64,000 nucleotides of DNA from Nephrocerus scutellatus. Its lineage: Eukaryota; Arthropoda; Insecta; Diptera; Pipunculidae. The stretch is taken from assembly GCA_947095585.1 (NCBI GenBank), contig OX352761.1:133950277-134014276 (forward strand), written 5' to 3'. The notes beneath the pieces are model-generated. The model saw only the letters and a list, made by a program, of their open reading frames with translations, made no database searches and was not told the origin of the DNA. Shown here in pieces: positions 1-13,400 of this stretch; position 1 is the stretch's first letter; the number at the start of each line of letters is the position of its first letter. The translations under genes and the position numbers were made by a program.

Positions 1-74
1 ATGTATGAAAATATAATCCATACTATTTTTTTAACCTGGATATTGGGAAATTCGGGAAAATGCCGTTTTCCATG

Positions 75-280
75 GGAAGTTATAAGCTACAATTTAGATG
101 GGGGTGGGGCTCAATGGTGTGCGGTGCTTTCAATGGGGGAGCGGTCAGTTTGGTTGGGTCAGTAGGGTGGTGGGGCAGACAGAAGACGCCTGTTATTTTA
201 GCTGTTGGTGGGTCTAAACGGTGTCTTTGGGGTTGTGTTCGGCGGGTCCTGGGAAACGCCGGGGTTAACAACTAGTATAT
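75..280 (-). repeat. Interspersed repeat family D, minus copy
   Basis: Read on the minus strand this stretch shares long blocks with 62965-63110 on the plus strand, for example acaccgtttagaccca, agctaaaataacaggcgt and actgacccaaccaaact. It is unusually rich in C on the minus strand. The short open frames on both strands here follow the repeat and look like chance. The element may continue beyond the left edge. The family is not recognised. Confidence 0.6.
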
Positions 281-344
281 TATAATAGATTGGACGTGGT
301 TTTTAATTTTTTTTATCGCAAATTTTTACTTTATTTTACATAAA

Positions 345-640
345 TCTGTCTGCAGGCCAGACGGCTGAATCGATGGGGGTGAACATTTATATTTAAGCTT
401 TTTTCATAAATTGGGATGTCCCAGTTGATTTTGGCGACAATCGGCCGACCGGAAGTGGCAGTTTACTTGGACAGTTTTTCGAGTATATATCACTTATGAG
501 AAATCTGTTAAATATAAAAGAGATTAAAAAAAATTTAAAAAAAAAATAAAAAAAAAAATTTAAAGAAGTTTAATTCCATTTTATCCGTAAAAGAAAATCG
601 TATTTTGACCACACCTCCATTTTTTTTAATTACAAAAAGC
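345..640 (+). repeat. Interspersed repeat family C, copy 1
   Basis: Shares blocks such as cagacggctgaat, tttaagctttttcata-like text, ggtggcagtttacttggaca and tttttcgag with 36840-37110 on the plus strand, and its 3' half with 19495-19720 on the minus strand. An A-rich tract lies inside it at about 525-560. Nothing coding is visible. Class unknown. Confidence 0.6.
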
Positions 641-1012
641 CTGAATTTGTAGTTGCTCCAGAGGACTTGGCCACACTACAAACTTCATTTGAAACACCGC
701 CCTTCCTTTCATATCTGGTGCAATGTTTGACGACAAGAAACACATTGATTTTTGGATTTTGATTTGGACATTAATTTAGAATTTGCAACATTTTTTAGTC
801 TTTTCAGTTTTCGGAAGCTAAATTTTGATAATCCTATATCGATAGTTGTGCGTGTCTTTTTCGTTTGTGAGGCCTGGTACTACAAACGAATCCGGTACGA
901 ATCACTGTCAAGTTGTTGGTCTTCAAGAAAGACGCCAACTAAATCCTGAAGGACCGAATTGTTCAATAGAGGTTCCAAACATTTTGAAGGTTCACTTACG
1001 TCATTAATTGTA

Positions 1013-1305
1013 ACATTTTCTTGGTCAATTTTTTTTTTATGTTTCCCTGACCATTATACATTGATTAAAGCATTTGGACTCGCGTCGTTTTAGTGATAGT
1101 TTTACGCATTGTTTTTTCAATGAATCAGGGAGAGTTCTGAGAAAAAAAATTGAAACCGGCTACAAACGTGAGGAATGTTATATATTGTAAATTACATTCC
1201 ATCAATTTTTTAATTTTAATAAAGGGCTTAGCCCACCTTATTGCCGTGACGTAAGTTATCCAGGGTGTTCTCCCTTGGCAATTAGTTTAAATATAAAAAA
1301 TTGAG
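1013..1305 (+). mobile_element. 5'-truncated LINE tail (3' UTR only)
   Basis: Nearly collinear with 40738-41050, where the same sequence follows the C-terminal coding part of a non-LTR retrotransposon. Shared blocks include tttggactcgcgtcgtt, gaaaccggctacaaacgtga and aataaagggcttagccca. Only the untranslated 3' end is present, ending in an A-rich tail, as expected from 5'-truncated reverse transcription. Confidence 0.75.
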
Positions 1306-1680
1306 TAATAATTTAACTGTCCAAATACATTTATAAGCGTTTTCTTTTATTCTCCCACAAAATATTAATTTCTCGGAGTCGTAAAAGAAGTTTTACACTA
1401 AGATAATGTTCGGGTATGATCTTTTTACTCTGAAAAAAAATTCAGAACTTTAATTGAGGTAGAAAATATTATTAATTTATAAATTTTTTTCTTTTTGTAT
1501 TAAAATTTTTTATTAGCTCGATTTTATTATATATTCGGTTTCTTGTCTTTTCGGTACAAATTTCGTAATTGATTTTAAACTAACTTCCTGATGAGCTAGA
1601 GACTTGAAACTTTAAAACATAGCTCAGAACTGGATGACACTGGATGACAATGAAAAACAAAATTACACATGCAAGACAAA

Positions 1681-2140
1681 TAAAAACAACCCATAAAAAT
1701 TAAAATTGTTCATGTAAATTCTCTAATAGGAGATACATACATATGTGTGCAAAGTTTGAGCCGGGTTAATTTGAAAAATATTAATATTAGAGGGTTTATA
1801 TTTATTTTAAATTTGTATGATGCCCCACGACCCCGGGACCCGGCGTCTCTTAAATTTTTACAAAAAGTGTTGTACATCGGAGATACATATGTGTACAAAA
1901 TTTATATAAAATCGGGTTAATAACAAATTTATATGGGACCCACTCGGCCATGTGGCCCGATTCTTTCCAAATTTTAATAGAAAGTGTTGTCATCGAATGT
2001 ACAAACGTGTGCAAAGTTTGAATAAAATCGGGCTTCAGGAAGTGGGTTCAAAATTCATCATAAGATTTGGCCAGCCAGCCGGCCACAAACAAACAAACAC
2101 ACAGGCACGTGAAGTTAATATAGAGAATTCAAAAATAAAT
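1681..2140 (+). repeat. Interspersed repeat family A, copy 1 (near full length)
   Basis: Starts with an A-run plus caacccataaaaattaaaa and ends with gaagttaatatagagaatt. Inside are two to three diverged units of roughly 115-150 bp, each holding ggagatacatatgtgtacaaa, an atcggg motif, a C-rich ccccgggaccc block and aaaagtgttgt. Near the ends, taaattctcta at about 1716 and the reverse of tagagaattta are inverted. No coding capacity is evident. Class unknown, probably non-autonomous. Confidence 0.75.
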
Positions 2141-5100
2141 AAAAAATCGGCTTAAAGAACAATCGATGCAATTAATTATGGAACACTTATTGGTGTCTCC
2201 TCCAGCGGCACCAAACAATAAATTTTTGTGAGTGTAATGACTACGGGTTACTTACTTCTTTCTTGTTACTAAGCTGTTGATCCAGAAATTGACTTTATTG
2301 AAGGGAATGATTAGCGCACGTTAAGTGGTTGCAACCGAACGCAAACTTTGATAAAAAATTCCGACTATTTGTAAACGTTGTGTAAACGTTTATTTTCCAT
2401 CAATTGCTACTATAGACGTGTGGAAACAATACTAACTAACTTAACTACACCCATTAGCCAAGACACCCTTTTGGAAAAATGGGTTGCTCCAATTGAACAA
2501 TCCTTAAGTTATATTGAAAGAAACATTGCACGGGTACATAGCACTATACACACATTTTGTTACTAATTTAAAAAAAAATCGAAAAAATTCGTAGATTTCC
2601 CTGATTCTGTATACTCCTGACCTTGGAACTTGGAAGCGTTATAAAAATTGTAAACTGAAAAAAAATAAAAACAACCAATTTCCCAAATATCTGTGACAAA
2701 ACCATTTGAAAAACATTGTTCAAACGTAGCAGAGAAGTAAATCGATTTTATGGTTAACACAATGTGCCAACGGCGACCATTGCGTATGATATGAATTCTA
2801 TACAGAGTAGTAGGACAGTCGAGTCCTTGCTCTTGTTGTGCTGTTGTGATTGTTTGTACACATTCAACATAGGCGAATCATTCTGTTGGTTCCGGCAAAG
2901 TGACGAGATCGAATTGCAAAGTTTGTTAGGGTTTTTTTTCTTCATTGTTGCATTAAATTGGCAGCCGTGAAAATTTAATTGGTCAAAGGCCGTGAATAAT
3001 TGGTTTAGGGTGCGGCAGTGGCGGGTGGCTGCCATATATTGATACCGCATTTAAAAAAGAAACTCTTTGAAACCAGTGTTTTTTTTGTACCCGTAGAAGA
3101 ATGGTTACGGCTTTGAGGTTTAATTTGTGTCTCTTTTATTGCAGAAAAACTATCTATCAACTTAAAATCTGTCTGTACAGATGTGTATCTGCGTTTGGGT
3201 AACGTACGATTCCAATCAAATACTATAGGTATATATCGCGCGGTAAAATACCTTTGAGGCTGAAACGAAAAAAGATTGTTTGATTTTGCTGTACCTATAT
3301 TTGCATTTGTGTAGAAATACGTTTTGAATCCTTTTCAAGGAGCATTTCGTTAACTATTGTAACAACAACAACAACAACAAATAAAAAATGCAAACAAAAC
3401 CCATAACCCATCAACACAAACAAAAGCCAAAGAAAAATACAAAAAATAAAGGGCTAATATTTGTTTAATGCTTTTGGCTGTTAAGTCAACTTGATGTTGA
3501 CATACGGACTAACAACTCAGTGACCAAAAAGTAAAACAAAACCAAAAAAAAATTAAAACCCTTCTTTACAAGGTTCACCCGTGCCAGTGCAAATAGAACA
3601 GACTTGATGCAGTTTACTTTATTAAAAGGCGCAAAAGGTATACGAGGGGCATTTATTTGAATATAATGCACAATCATCGTCTTGCTGAAGATAATACGAG
3701 TTGATAATTGTTATCAAGCTGATGATGGCGATTGGCGGTGACGGTGATCGCCGTGGTCGTTCTGTTTGACGGTCAAAAACACAAGAAAAGATGACTGGGT
3801 TACGACCTACGTCGTGTGTCTTTTGAAGTCCATTAGACCAAGCGCATGCGCACTGGACATCACACGCACATCGCGCGTTGTGTCTAGCGCATGTCCGTCC
3901 AGTCACTGGATGCTAATGTTGTTGCCGCATTATTTGAAAGTACATAATGCAGATACAACAATAGTTTCGTTTTTTCTTTTTTTCCCTTTCCTTGACGAGG
4001 AGTGCTCTTAGGGATTTCCAACTTTAGCAAATATTGGTCAATTTACTATTAAGACGATGATGGTCTTGCTGCTTGTACAAAAATGCCGACGCGACGGTTG
4101 GAAATGGCCGTAAAGTAAACATAATACTTTTAATTTTTTTTCTTCTGGTAAACTGATGAGATTTGATGAGACTAGCGATGTCGTCTTCGTCATCATCATC
4201 GCACCATACCACTTCCACTTGTCGTTTGTGCTGTTGCTGTGTATAATTACAAGTTCAATGTTAAAATAAACGATTTCCATCTTTTGTTCAAGGTGTGAAG
4301 GCAAATCATCTTATTTAGATTTGACAGAGCGAAGTGCGAGACATTCAATAAGGAAGATAAAGCTGAATACTAAATGAATACTAAAATAGTAAATATTTAT
4401 TAAAAGTGGACAAAATCCTATTAGCCGTCGTTTGTGATGCGTCTTCTGCTTGTTGTTTTGCAAATCACATATTTTTTGTTTGTGCACTTTGTCCACTTTG
4501 TCAACATGCTCGTATACATATAGATGTTAAATTTACTCTTGCGCACATTTGACCAATTTGATGGTATGATGGGCGTTTTTGATGAGAGTTTAATTACACT
4601 GTGACTAATATGCCGGATGTGTACAAATTATCTATTATGTATTTGTGCATCAAAAGCATATTACAATCACACGCGAGTACATCGCTCTTGTCTGCCTTTG
4701 ATATATGCAATTAAAAATAACTCATTGCAAAAACCAAAAAGTGCATTAGGCATATCCATTGCCTTAACTGCTTAACCCATATGAAAGTTTTCATTCTACA
4801 AGGAGAGTTCTTCATCATCATCATCATTATGTGTCATAATAGCGCATATATATGTATATATATTTTTGCACCACTCGCATAGCCAAGGTATCCCATGGAA
4901 ATCTCAGTTTAATAACTGGCAATCTGGCTTTATTAATTATTATTACGATTACTTTTACAAACAAACATTTTGTATATTTTGTTGCTATACGAGCGAGTTG
5001 AGTGCGAAACTGTCGGCCGTCTCAATCGCAGATGTTCATGCATAATCAGTCAAAGAAGAAATATGCTATAAAGTCAATAAATGCACGAGTGTTATGAAGG

Positions 5101-5320
5101 AATTGTTGATGGCGTACCATTAAGACACAATTAAGCAAACGCCTCAACTTAATAATAAGGTAACGTTTGAGGTATAGAGGAAGGAACACAATGTGTATTG
5201 TGTGTGTATGTTTGCGATAATGTGCAAGCTTTATTTCAAAATATTATTAAAACAATAATTTGCAATATAAGGTATGTAATTATATCTCTTAGATTCGGAT
5301 TTCTTTGGTAAGAACTGGAA

Positions 5321-5760
5321 ATAAAAACAACTCATAAAAATTAAAATTGTAAAATTGTGTAAATTCTTTGTTCGGGGATATCAATGTGCAAATTTTGAAC
5401 AAAATGGGGTAAATTTAAAAAAATTAAAAAAAACTGCAAATTTTTTACAAATAGTGTTTCCATCGGGGTCTTGTCCATCGGTGATACATATGGGTATACA
5501 ATTTAAAGAAAATCGAGTACTTTTATTTTTATAAAATTTGTATGAGTGCACCCAGACCCCGGGCCCGCGCACTTCCAAATTTTTACAAAAAGTGTTGCCC
5601 ATCGGAGATACCTACACATTCGTATAAAAATCACAGGTGTGCAAAGTTTCAATAAAATCGGGTTTTGCGAAGTGGGTTTAAAATTGACCGCAAGATTCCA
5701 CGACAAACAAACAAAAAAACACACGGTCACGCGCAGTTAATATAAAAAATTTAAAAAGCA
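5321..5760 (+). repeat. Interspersed repeat family A, copy 2
   Basis: Same order as copy 1: a caactcataaaaattaaaa start, internal units with acaaaaagtgttgcccatcgg and cagaccccgggcccg, and a gcagttaatataaaaaattta end. The open frames over it on both strands are repeat-derived. Confidence 0.7.
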
Positions 5761-6279
5761 AATCTGCCGGTTTTAATACACCAAAATATAACATTCGTTT
5801 CTAATGAAGAAAAGGCAAATTTGTTAGCTGACACTTTTTTATACAAACGTTTTTAGAAATAGTTTTCACGATCAAATTATAAGTACTAATGTCGGAAATT
5901 TCTTACATAACCAAAATATTACCCAAAACATTAATATTGTTAGTTCTTAAGATATAAAAGTGCTTAAGTGTTTAGTAAAAACAAGAAAATCAGCAGGTAC
6001 TGATGATATTAAAAATATATATTTTAAGAAATTGCCTTCGTGCGGATTCGACTTATAAATAGTCATATTGTTTAATGCTAGGTTTTAATTATAGATTTCC
6101 TACAGATTATTATTTAAAAACAATAAACCTTAAAATATTACATTAAAAGTTTTTTCAGAAGTAAGATATAATTTATCGAATATGTGTAAATTGGGCGGTA
6201 TGCAGAACTATTGCAACGTTTTTTTACTATTTATAAATAAAGAATTGAAAATACATATTCGTATAATTGGCTGCATGTA

Positions 6280-7584
6280 AAAGGTGTTTTTTTAGGAGGT
6301 TTGTTTTTCCGATAGATGTCGTTTTATTTTATGACAGTTGTTTTGACAGCTCAAAGTGGCATTTCTACTCAGTATTGTTTGGCAAATCATTATGAATAGG
6401 TTAACTCCAGAACAACGTTTTCAAATCGTGGAAATTTATTTTCAAAATCAGTGTTCAATTAAAAATGTTTATAGAGCACTTCGTGAATTTTATGGTGCAC
6501 ATAATCGTCCGTCAGAGACCACCATAAAGAACGTAATTACCAAATTTCGGTCTACATTCACTCTTTTGGATGCCAAGCCACCGACAAGAATGAGAAGAGT
6601 TCGTACAGAAAAAAATATTGCTGTCGTTGAGGCCAGTGTCGAAGAAAACGACAATTTATCGATTCGTCGTCGTGCTCAGCAAATTGGACTTTGTCCATCG
6701 ACTTTATGGAAAATTTTACGTAAAGATTTGGGTTTGGTGCCATACAAAATTCAATTGGTGCAAGAATTAAAGCCACACGACCATCGTTTGCGCCGTGAAT
6801 TCAGTGATTGGTCGTTAAATCAATTGAACGAAGATCCATTTTTTTACCGTAAAATTCTCTTCAGTGATGAGGCGCATTTTTTGTTAAATGGATACGTCAA
6901 CAAACAAAATTGTCGCATTTGGAGCAAAGATAATCCACACGCCGTTCAAGAATTACCAATGCATCCTGATAAATGTACTGTTTGGTGCGGTCTATGGGCT
7001 GGTGGGATCATCGGTCCATATTTCTTTAAAAATGAGGAAGGACGACGCGTTACCGTGAATGGAAATCGATACAGAACCATGTTAAATGAGTTTTTGTTGT
7101 CAAATCTTGAAGATATGGATATGGATGAAATGTGGTTTCAACAAGATGGTGCCACTTGCCATACAGCACGTGAAACAATCGACTTATTGAAAGAAACTTT
7201 CAACGACAACATTATTTCGAGAAATGGTCCGGTGAATTGGCCTCCGCGTTCGTGCGATTTGACGCCACTCGATTACTTTTTGTGGGGATACGTGAAGTCA
7301 TTGGTTTATGTGGATAAACCTCAATCGATTGACGCTTTGGAAACCAATATTCAACGTGTCATTGCTGACATACGCCCTCAAATGCTTGAAAAAGTGCTGG
7401 AAAATTGGACCTCCAGAATGACATTTGTGAAAAATAGTCGTGGTAGCCATATGCCAGAAATTGTGTTTAAATGTTAAATGCCAAAAAATTATCTACCAAA
7501 TAAAAAAAAATTTTGGTCATTTCATAATTTTATATGTGTTTTATTCAAAAAAAAAAATCGGCAACCTCTTAAAAAAACACCCGT
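6280..7584 (+). mobile_element. Apparently complete DD41D (rosa-type) mariner element
   Basis: The ends are imperfect inverted repeats: aaaggtgtttttttaggagg at the left and the complement of acctcttaaaaaaacacccgt at the right. Both are flanked by the TA duplication expected for Tc1/mariner (6278-6279 and 7585-7586). The 1305-bp length is normal for mariner. The single intronless transposase frame between the ends has no stop or frameshift. Ends, target site and frame are all present, so the insertion is probably recent. It sits in hh intron 1, opposite to hh. Confidence 0.88.
6392..7477 (+). CDS. DD41D mariner transposase, full length
   Basis: Cut-and-paste DNA transposase of the IS630/Tc1/mariner superfamily. 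I take the ATG at 6392, giving 361 residues; the frame also runs upstream to a GTG at 6356. The N-terminal half looks like paired helix-turn-helix DNA binding, with SETTIKNVITKF near residue 42 and a second one near 90-115. The catalytic triad can be read as FSDEAHF (Asp159), FQQDGATCHTA (Asp252) and DLTPLDYFLWG (Asp294). Exactly 41 residues separate the last two, which defines DD41D rather than the usual DD34D. WVPHEL- and YSPDLAP-type motifs appear only as divergent forms such as WPPRSCDLTPLDY. No stop codon or missing acidic residue is seen, so the enzyme may be active. Confidence 0.88.
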   Translation: MNRLTPEQRFQIVEIYFQNQCSIKNVYRALREFYGAHNRPSETTIKNVITKFRSTFTLLDAKPPTRMRRVRTEKNIAVVEASVEENDNLSIRRRAQQIGLCPSTLWKILRKDLGLVPYKIQLVQELKPHDHRLRREFSDWSLNQLNEDPFFYRKILFSDEAHFLLNGYVNKQNCRIWSKDNPHAVQELPMHPDKCTVWCGLWAGGIIGPYFFKNEEGRRVTVNGNRYRTMLNEFLLSNLEDMDMDEMWFQQDGATCHTARETIDLLKETFNDNIISRNGPVNWPPRSCDLTPLDYFLWGYVKSLVYVDKPQSIDALETNIQRVIADIRPQMLEKVLENWTSRMTFVKNSRGSHMPEIVFKC

Positions 7585-9330
7585 TATATATAATAATGTT
7601 AATGTACATGTAATGTACATATAATTATGTTTTTTAGGATGTCGTATTAAAATGAATGAATGTCGTATACCGCAAATGAAGTAGACGAAGTTTTAGGGCA
7701 ATTGACAATTGCTACCTACAGCTAAATTTTTAAATATTCAGCAAATCTTTTAATGACGCTCTCATCGCATTATTAAATTAGCTGTTCGTTTGTTATATTG
7801 ATAGCCCGCCACCGCACTTACTCTATGTCATTGTTATATCTCTATAGTCTGCATGTGACACCATATTCTCACCCTAATCGCCGGAGCACTGACACACTTA
7901 CTCGACACACATCAATTACTGCCTGCAACAATACGGCCAGCCGGCCGGTGGTTACTCAATAACATGCACCTGTTTTGTGATTTATGTCACTTTGTATATA
8001 AGAAAAGAACAACAACAAAAATCGGGTGTAATATCCGCATATCCGCAGATATTGAATGATCGATCAATTTGCGGTAGGTATCAAATTCAAGCTTACGAGT
8101 ACGTATTTCAAAAATCAGTACGTCATAACTAACTAACATCTTGCGACATTTAGATAGTATTGTATTTCGTCAAGCCAACCCTTCTGCGAATGATTAAACT
8201 TGCATTTCGGCTTTGCTTCGTTTAATCGTTCAATCGAAAATGATAAAAAGTTCGCCGTCATTGTGTGACATGCGAGAGTAAGGGGAAAAATCAAAGAAAT
8301 CGATATCTTATATCCTTTCATATTGCTGCTGTGATTTTATCGAAAAGGAAATCTTACAACTGAGGAAGTAGCCTATTTTCAAACCACAAAAAAATGCCTT
8401 TAAACATACAACAACAACAACAAAAAATTTACGTACTCTGTATAGATATATGTACATAATGTTGTTTCTGCATTTATTACGAATATGAACATTGTATTTA
8501 CATACATCGTTCTACTTGTGTCAAGCTCTAATCCTCGTACAAAACATTTTTTATATTAGAATTTGTATCTTTGTGTGCCTGGTTTTGGTTTTCGGATTCC
8601 TGTTGGACTACGTCAATAATATTTTTATCGCCTTAATTAAAAGAGAATAAACAACCAACCAACAAACAAGGCTTCTCTAAAAGGCTTATAAACGTTAATT
8701 ATTGTACTCGTCATATTTTTAAATGCGATCGAGAACAACGCGTTTTCAAATTTTTTATGACACGATGAGGACTCATTGCAAAGCCGATCCATAACAAAGC
8801 CGTGCCTTACAGATATGTATATTTAGATAGTGAATCACAGTTTTGTTTATTTCTTTTTTGTTTCCATTGATTGTTTTTTTAAGTAGCACCGTTGCTTAAG
8901 CATTCTCAGCTCGGCTCAACGTTCAATTCATTTATTTGTTTATTTGACTTTTCTGTTAGTTTTTATCGACAGAACAATAATTTTGGTATTCATCGTTCTT
9001 CATATTGCGATTTTAATATCATATTCGTAGATCTGTACAGTATGCATTCGATAGAATGAACGATTTAAAATCTTTGACATGATTTTTAGATTATAAACGT
9101 TTGACAGAAGGCACACAAATATTTTTTCCAAATTTTATGTTTTCATAAATTTTCCAGAACGGTTGTGTGGAAGCCTCCTTTAAAGGAACACGAATCCGTC
9201 ATATTATGTAACAGGACCCCATACAAATTTTTTTGATGTTGTTATGAATCGACGGCTAAAACTTATAGTCTAGAGTCTAGAGCATAATGTGCTACATTTT
9301 GGGCGTAAACACAAATAATCTTAAAATATA

Positions 9331-9800
9331 AAAAACAACCCATAAAAATTATAATTTTCTTGTAAATTCTCCAATTGGAGGTACACATGTGTATAAAATG
9401 TGAAGAAAATCGGGTATATTTTTATAATAATTTGTATGGGAGCCCCCCGATCACTTTAAAATTTTTACAAAAAGTCTTGTCAATCGATTTTTGAAGAAAT
9501 TTGAAGAAAATTGGGTCCTTTTTTTAAAAAAATTTGTATGGGTGCCCGGGGCCAGATAACTTCCAAGTTTTTACAAAAAGTCTTGTCCAACCGAGATACA
9601 CATGCGTATAAAATTTGCGGGTAAATTTTGTAAAATATTTGTATAATTTGGCCCCCGACCCCGAGGGACCAAAAATTTTAATATAAAGTGATGGCATGGG
9701 ACATGTGTACACGTTAGGAAGTGGGTTAATAATTGAACACAAGATTTGGTGTGCCAGCCGGCCACGGGCACGCGAAGTTAATATAGAGAATTTAAAAATG
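9331..9800 (+). repeat. Interspersed repeat family A, copy 3
   Basis: Begins with an A-run plus caacccataaaaattataa and ends with cacgcgaagttaatatagag followed by aatttaaaaat. Internal units carry ttgtatgggagccccccga, ttttacaaaaagtcttgtc and gagatacacatg. The 175-residue minus frame across 9524-10051 is caused by this repeat and has no recognisable domain. Confidence 0.75.
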
Positions 9801-10204
9801 AAACTTCGTCTGTATGTCTGTTCGCATTTTACTTGAAGACCTTTTATCCGATATAGCTGAATCTTTGGAATGGGTTGGGGACGAAAAGGGGTGGATTTTT
9901 GTAGGGGGCTAATTGTATGAGATTGACTCGAAGACCGTGCATTTGATAGATAGTGATGATATAATATGTATGGTGGGTGGATTTTAAGGTGAGTTTTGGC
10001 GTTAATGTGCGTAATTATTTTTGGCAAAAAGCCATTTGAGATTGTAGCCATGTCTTTCTTTACTTCTGGGTCAATATGTCAATATTTCGGCGTTATGACA
10101 TTTTTCGATTTGGGCGTTATTACCTTGGGCGTTAAAACCTAACGCCAAAAGATAACTCCTCTCTTAATAGAGTCGAGTTCTTAAAACAAAGGCATTTTTC
10201 GAAC

Positions 10205-10425
10205 GAGTCGCCGTGGCTCAGTATGGAAAAGCGCATGGCTACTGAGCAGGGGTTCGTGGTAACACCAAAGGTATTTTTCACGGTATCCCACTTCTCGCGA
10301 ATGGGTGATAAACGTTCCGAGAGTAATAACTTGTCACGGAAAGCTTCTCAATTTGCCGTTCTGATCCGGCCTTAAATTGTAAGTCCCCTCGCTTTTGTGT
10401 CCAAAAATATACATGCACAACACAA
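10205..10425 (+). mobile_element. tRNA-derived SINE, copy 1
   Basis: The 5' part resembles a tRNA gene with an A-box-like cgtggctcagtatgg at about 10211 and a B-box-like ggttcgtggtaac near 10251. A tRNA-unrelated body follows (ttttcacggtatcccac, cttgtcacggaaagcttctc, gatccggccttaaattgtaag). The same body occurs at 23886, 21474, 38244 and 41224, so this is a SINE family and not a tRNA gene. Confidence 0.8.
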
Positions 10426-13400
10426 ATGGTATTATTATATTATTTTTTTTGTTGGAAATCCATATTGTTTACGTTTTTGGTGGTGAAAATTTTAATTAAT
10501 TAAATTTTTATTCAAATTTAAAAAATTTACATTTCGTATGACCTGACCTTATAATAACGATTAATGCTGTTAGTCAAACATAAAGTGAAAGTTTTTCAAA
10601 TTTTCTAGGAGTTTAAAGTGGTAAATTAATCAATGTTGTATATACAAGGTTGTATAATCACTGGCTTTAGAGGAAGTATAAAAAGTGCTAATTTTGGAGG
10701 GCATACTGTATGAATATAATTTCTAAATATCCATGCATTTATAGATATGTAATCTATATATGAATAAATAATTTTTTAGTCGATATTCATATAGTCGTAA
10801 TGTTTGCACTGCAATAACAATTAAACGTTTTTGTTTAAAAATTCTTATATTTCATATCCTATCATTAAGATTTATATATATTCGAATGTTTATAAATAAA
10901 TATAAAGCAAAATCACATCGTGAGAATGGGTTTGTTATGACTTTTCGTATTAAAACTGATTCAGATTAAAGGCTCAAGAGGCAAATAAAAAACACTTTTG
11001 AAATCTTCTTCGACATAACTCGTCCCCAAATATGAGTTAAGCTAATGATCAGGAAGATACCCAATTGATGGCATTTTACTTCTATAACTCCACATAATTG
11101 TCGTAAGAGTGAGTATGTGTATCTGTATAAGTAAATCCTTGGAAGAAATTCGATATGTTTCAGATTTTTATTTGTGTTAAGATGATGATCCTATTAAAAT
11201 GTCTAAGAGATTTATTTTTTGGGGGGTTCCCCTATCTCTCTCTCTTTGCGTGTGCATCAACTAGCGATGATGTCACTTTAGATTTGTATATAGTTTTTAT
11301 ATCGGCGTCATCAGAAGCCACCTCTACAATCTATTCCATCACCGCGTTCCGGGCATTATTCGTCCAATAGTCGCCGCCCGCCGTCAAAAGAGTTCATCGA
11401 GTTTTACAGATGCTTTGTAGGTACGTGTGGTATGTATTTCGTGGGAAACAGTACGGGTCTAAGCAGTTCAGGGTTTTTGCGCACCTACGAGTATTTTTCG
11501 CCATCACATCTCGCATTGACAAAGGCATACAAACGAATATCAAATTATGCGTTGAAAGGCAGACCACTTCACACCGCGCCGCTTTGCATATATGTATGTA
11601 TCAAATTCAGCCATAAGCGTTATTGATACTCATCATCGTCATAAATGTTGGCGCATCATCATCGCAAAAATGTAAACGTACGAAAAATTAACAGAAAAAA
11701 CAACTACGAGTATTTGGTCATTTAATCAATTTGATACTTTAATAAAAATTTGAATGAGAACCAGCGCGGAAACATTTGATACGCTGTTTCTTTAATGGCT
11801 TTTATCTGATGATGAGGCGTCGTGGCCGTGGGATATGTGTTGCCTTTATGGATGCATAATACCACATCATCGCGAAATGTCTAGAATCAGAGAGAGGCCA
11901 TGATAATGCATATATGTGTCCGGCATGTTATTGTTTATAACAAAGAAGGGAAAGCTTAAGCGCCATGGCCCGCATATCATGTTACCTCCACATGAGAAGG
12001 AAGAACTATATATAGGTAAACAGATCAAGAAGAATTCGCAATTCCGACGTGGCAAATAAATCACTCAGATGATGATCCGTCTGATTAATTTGAATTAATT
12101 GCTGGTAATTAATTAATAAAAATTTAAATAATAAATGACATAAACTGCTCTCATAAGAGCTGTTGTGCTGTGGTGTGCTATACACATGAAATAGAAGGCG
12201 CGTGTAGTTTCACAATGTCATTCTATATCTCCTCTACCTGTGAGCTGTGATCATGCCAGCGCGGAATTCGGATTGCAACATACGGGGACGGATACAAACC
12301 ATCAAATCGACCGTGCGATCGTTGGTGTTTTTTACATTCGTGTCTTTTTTTGTTTATGGCCGGTTGTCATGATGAATCTGTCTTGCAGAATACTCCCATC
12401 AGTTACAATGATGTTTTTTCCTATAAGATTATTAATCATTGTGCTCGCGTGGATCAAGACAGAATTACCAATAAGCATTAAGCCAAAAAAAAACATAAGT
12501 TATCTTCTTCCTTATTTATAATATAAATCCAAACGAGAATTATTTCTGATTTATTTGCAACAATAAAACTTTTTCCACAAAAAGCGTAGTAGCTCCTGCA
12601 GAAGATGAAACGTGAAATTTCCATTATGTTTGTGGAGAAAAGATTCAGGATCTGTCACACTGTACCTACTATTACCTTGACCTATTACTTCGAGAAAACA
12701 AACCGATGCAGATACAACAAATGCCTTAATGTTTATTTTAAACAATTGTTTAGAACCACAGGACATATTACAATATCACTTGGCTCCGCTTCACGTTATT
12801 TAAAAAAAATCCATTTGGATAACGTTCGTCGCGCACATTTTAATCGTAAACACCCGTCCTGATGCGCTCCTCTGTCGGTTTCGTCCTTGTGAAAAAATTT
12901 ATGGCACATAATTTCAAAGATTTTTTGTCGGCTTTGTGTGCTCTTGCACGCACAATTGCCGGCAATTTGACATACTACTTTGTAAGCACTACTGAGGAGG
13001 CAGCGACACATCACAGCAACAGTGTGACAAGGTCAAAAATATCGTTTAAATAAAAGTTGTTTGACAACAAAGTGTATCAACAATTTATGAACAAAAAGGC
13101 AAAAAAAATGCTACTTAGTAATAAAACTGCCTTTTCATAAAAGGATAGTGTGACCTTGACTTGATGATGCGACAAAACTTAACAATAGTCCAAGTAGCAT
13201 TATCATAAAATCATTATTCTATCGCTCACCTTTTGCAATAAAATTCCAGAACCGTCAAAGATTGGAAAGAAAAATAATTTTGTCGTAATATTTTTTCGCA
13301 CGTTATTACTATACGTAACTCATATAATTTAAAATTTTCAATTTGACCTATGCCCGGTTCCACAGTGTGTGTTTTAACTCACGTTTAGGGCGATATTTTG

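Noticed and set aside
3360..3380. CRISPR-like or other array at (AAC)n and similar simple tracts
   Set aside because: Simple eukaryotic microsatellites without spacers; no CRISPR is expected in an insect nuclear genome.
9524..10051. 175-codon minus-strand frame
   Set aside because: Its C-terminal half is a translation of repeat family A, and the similar frames at other family A copies show it is repeat-derived.
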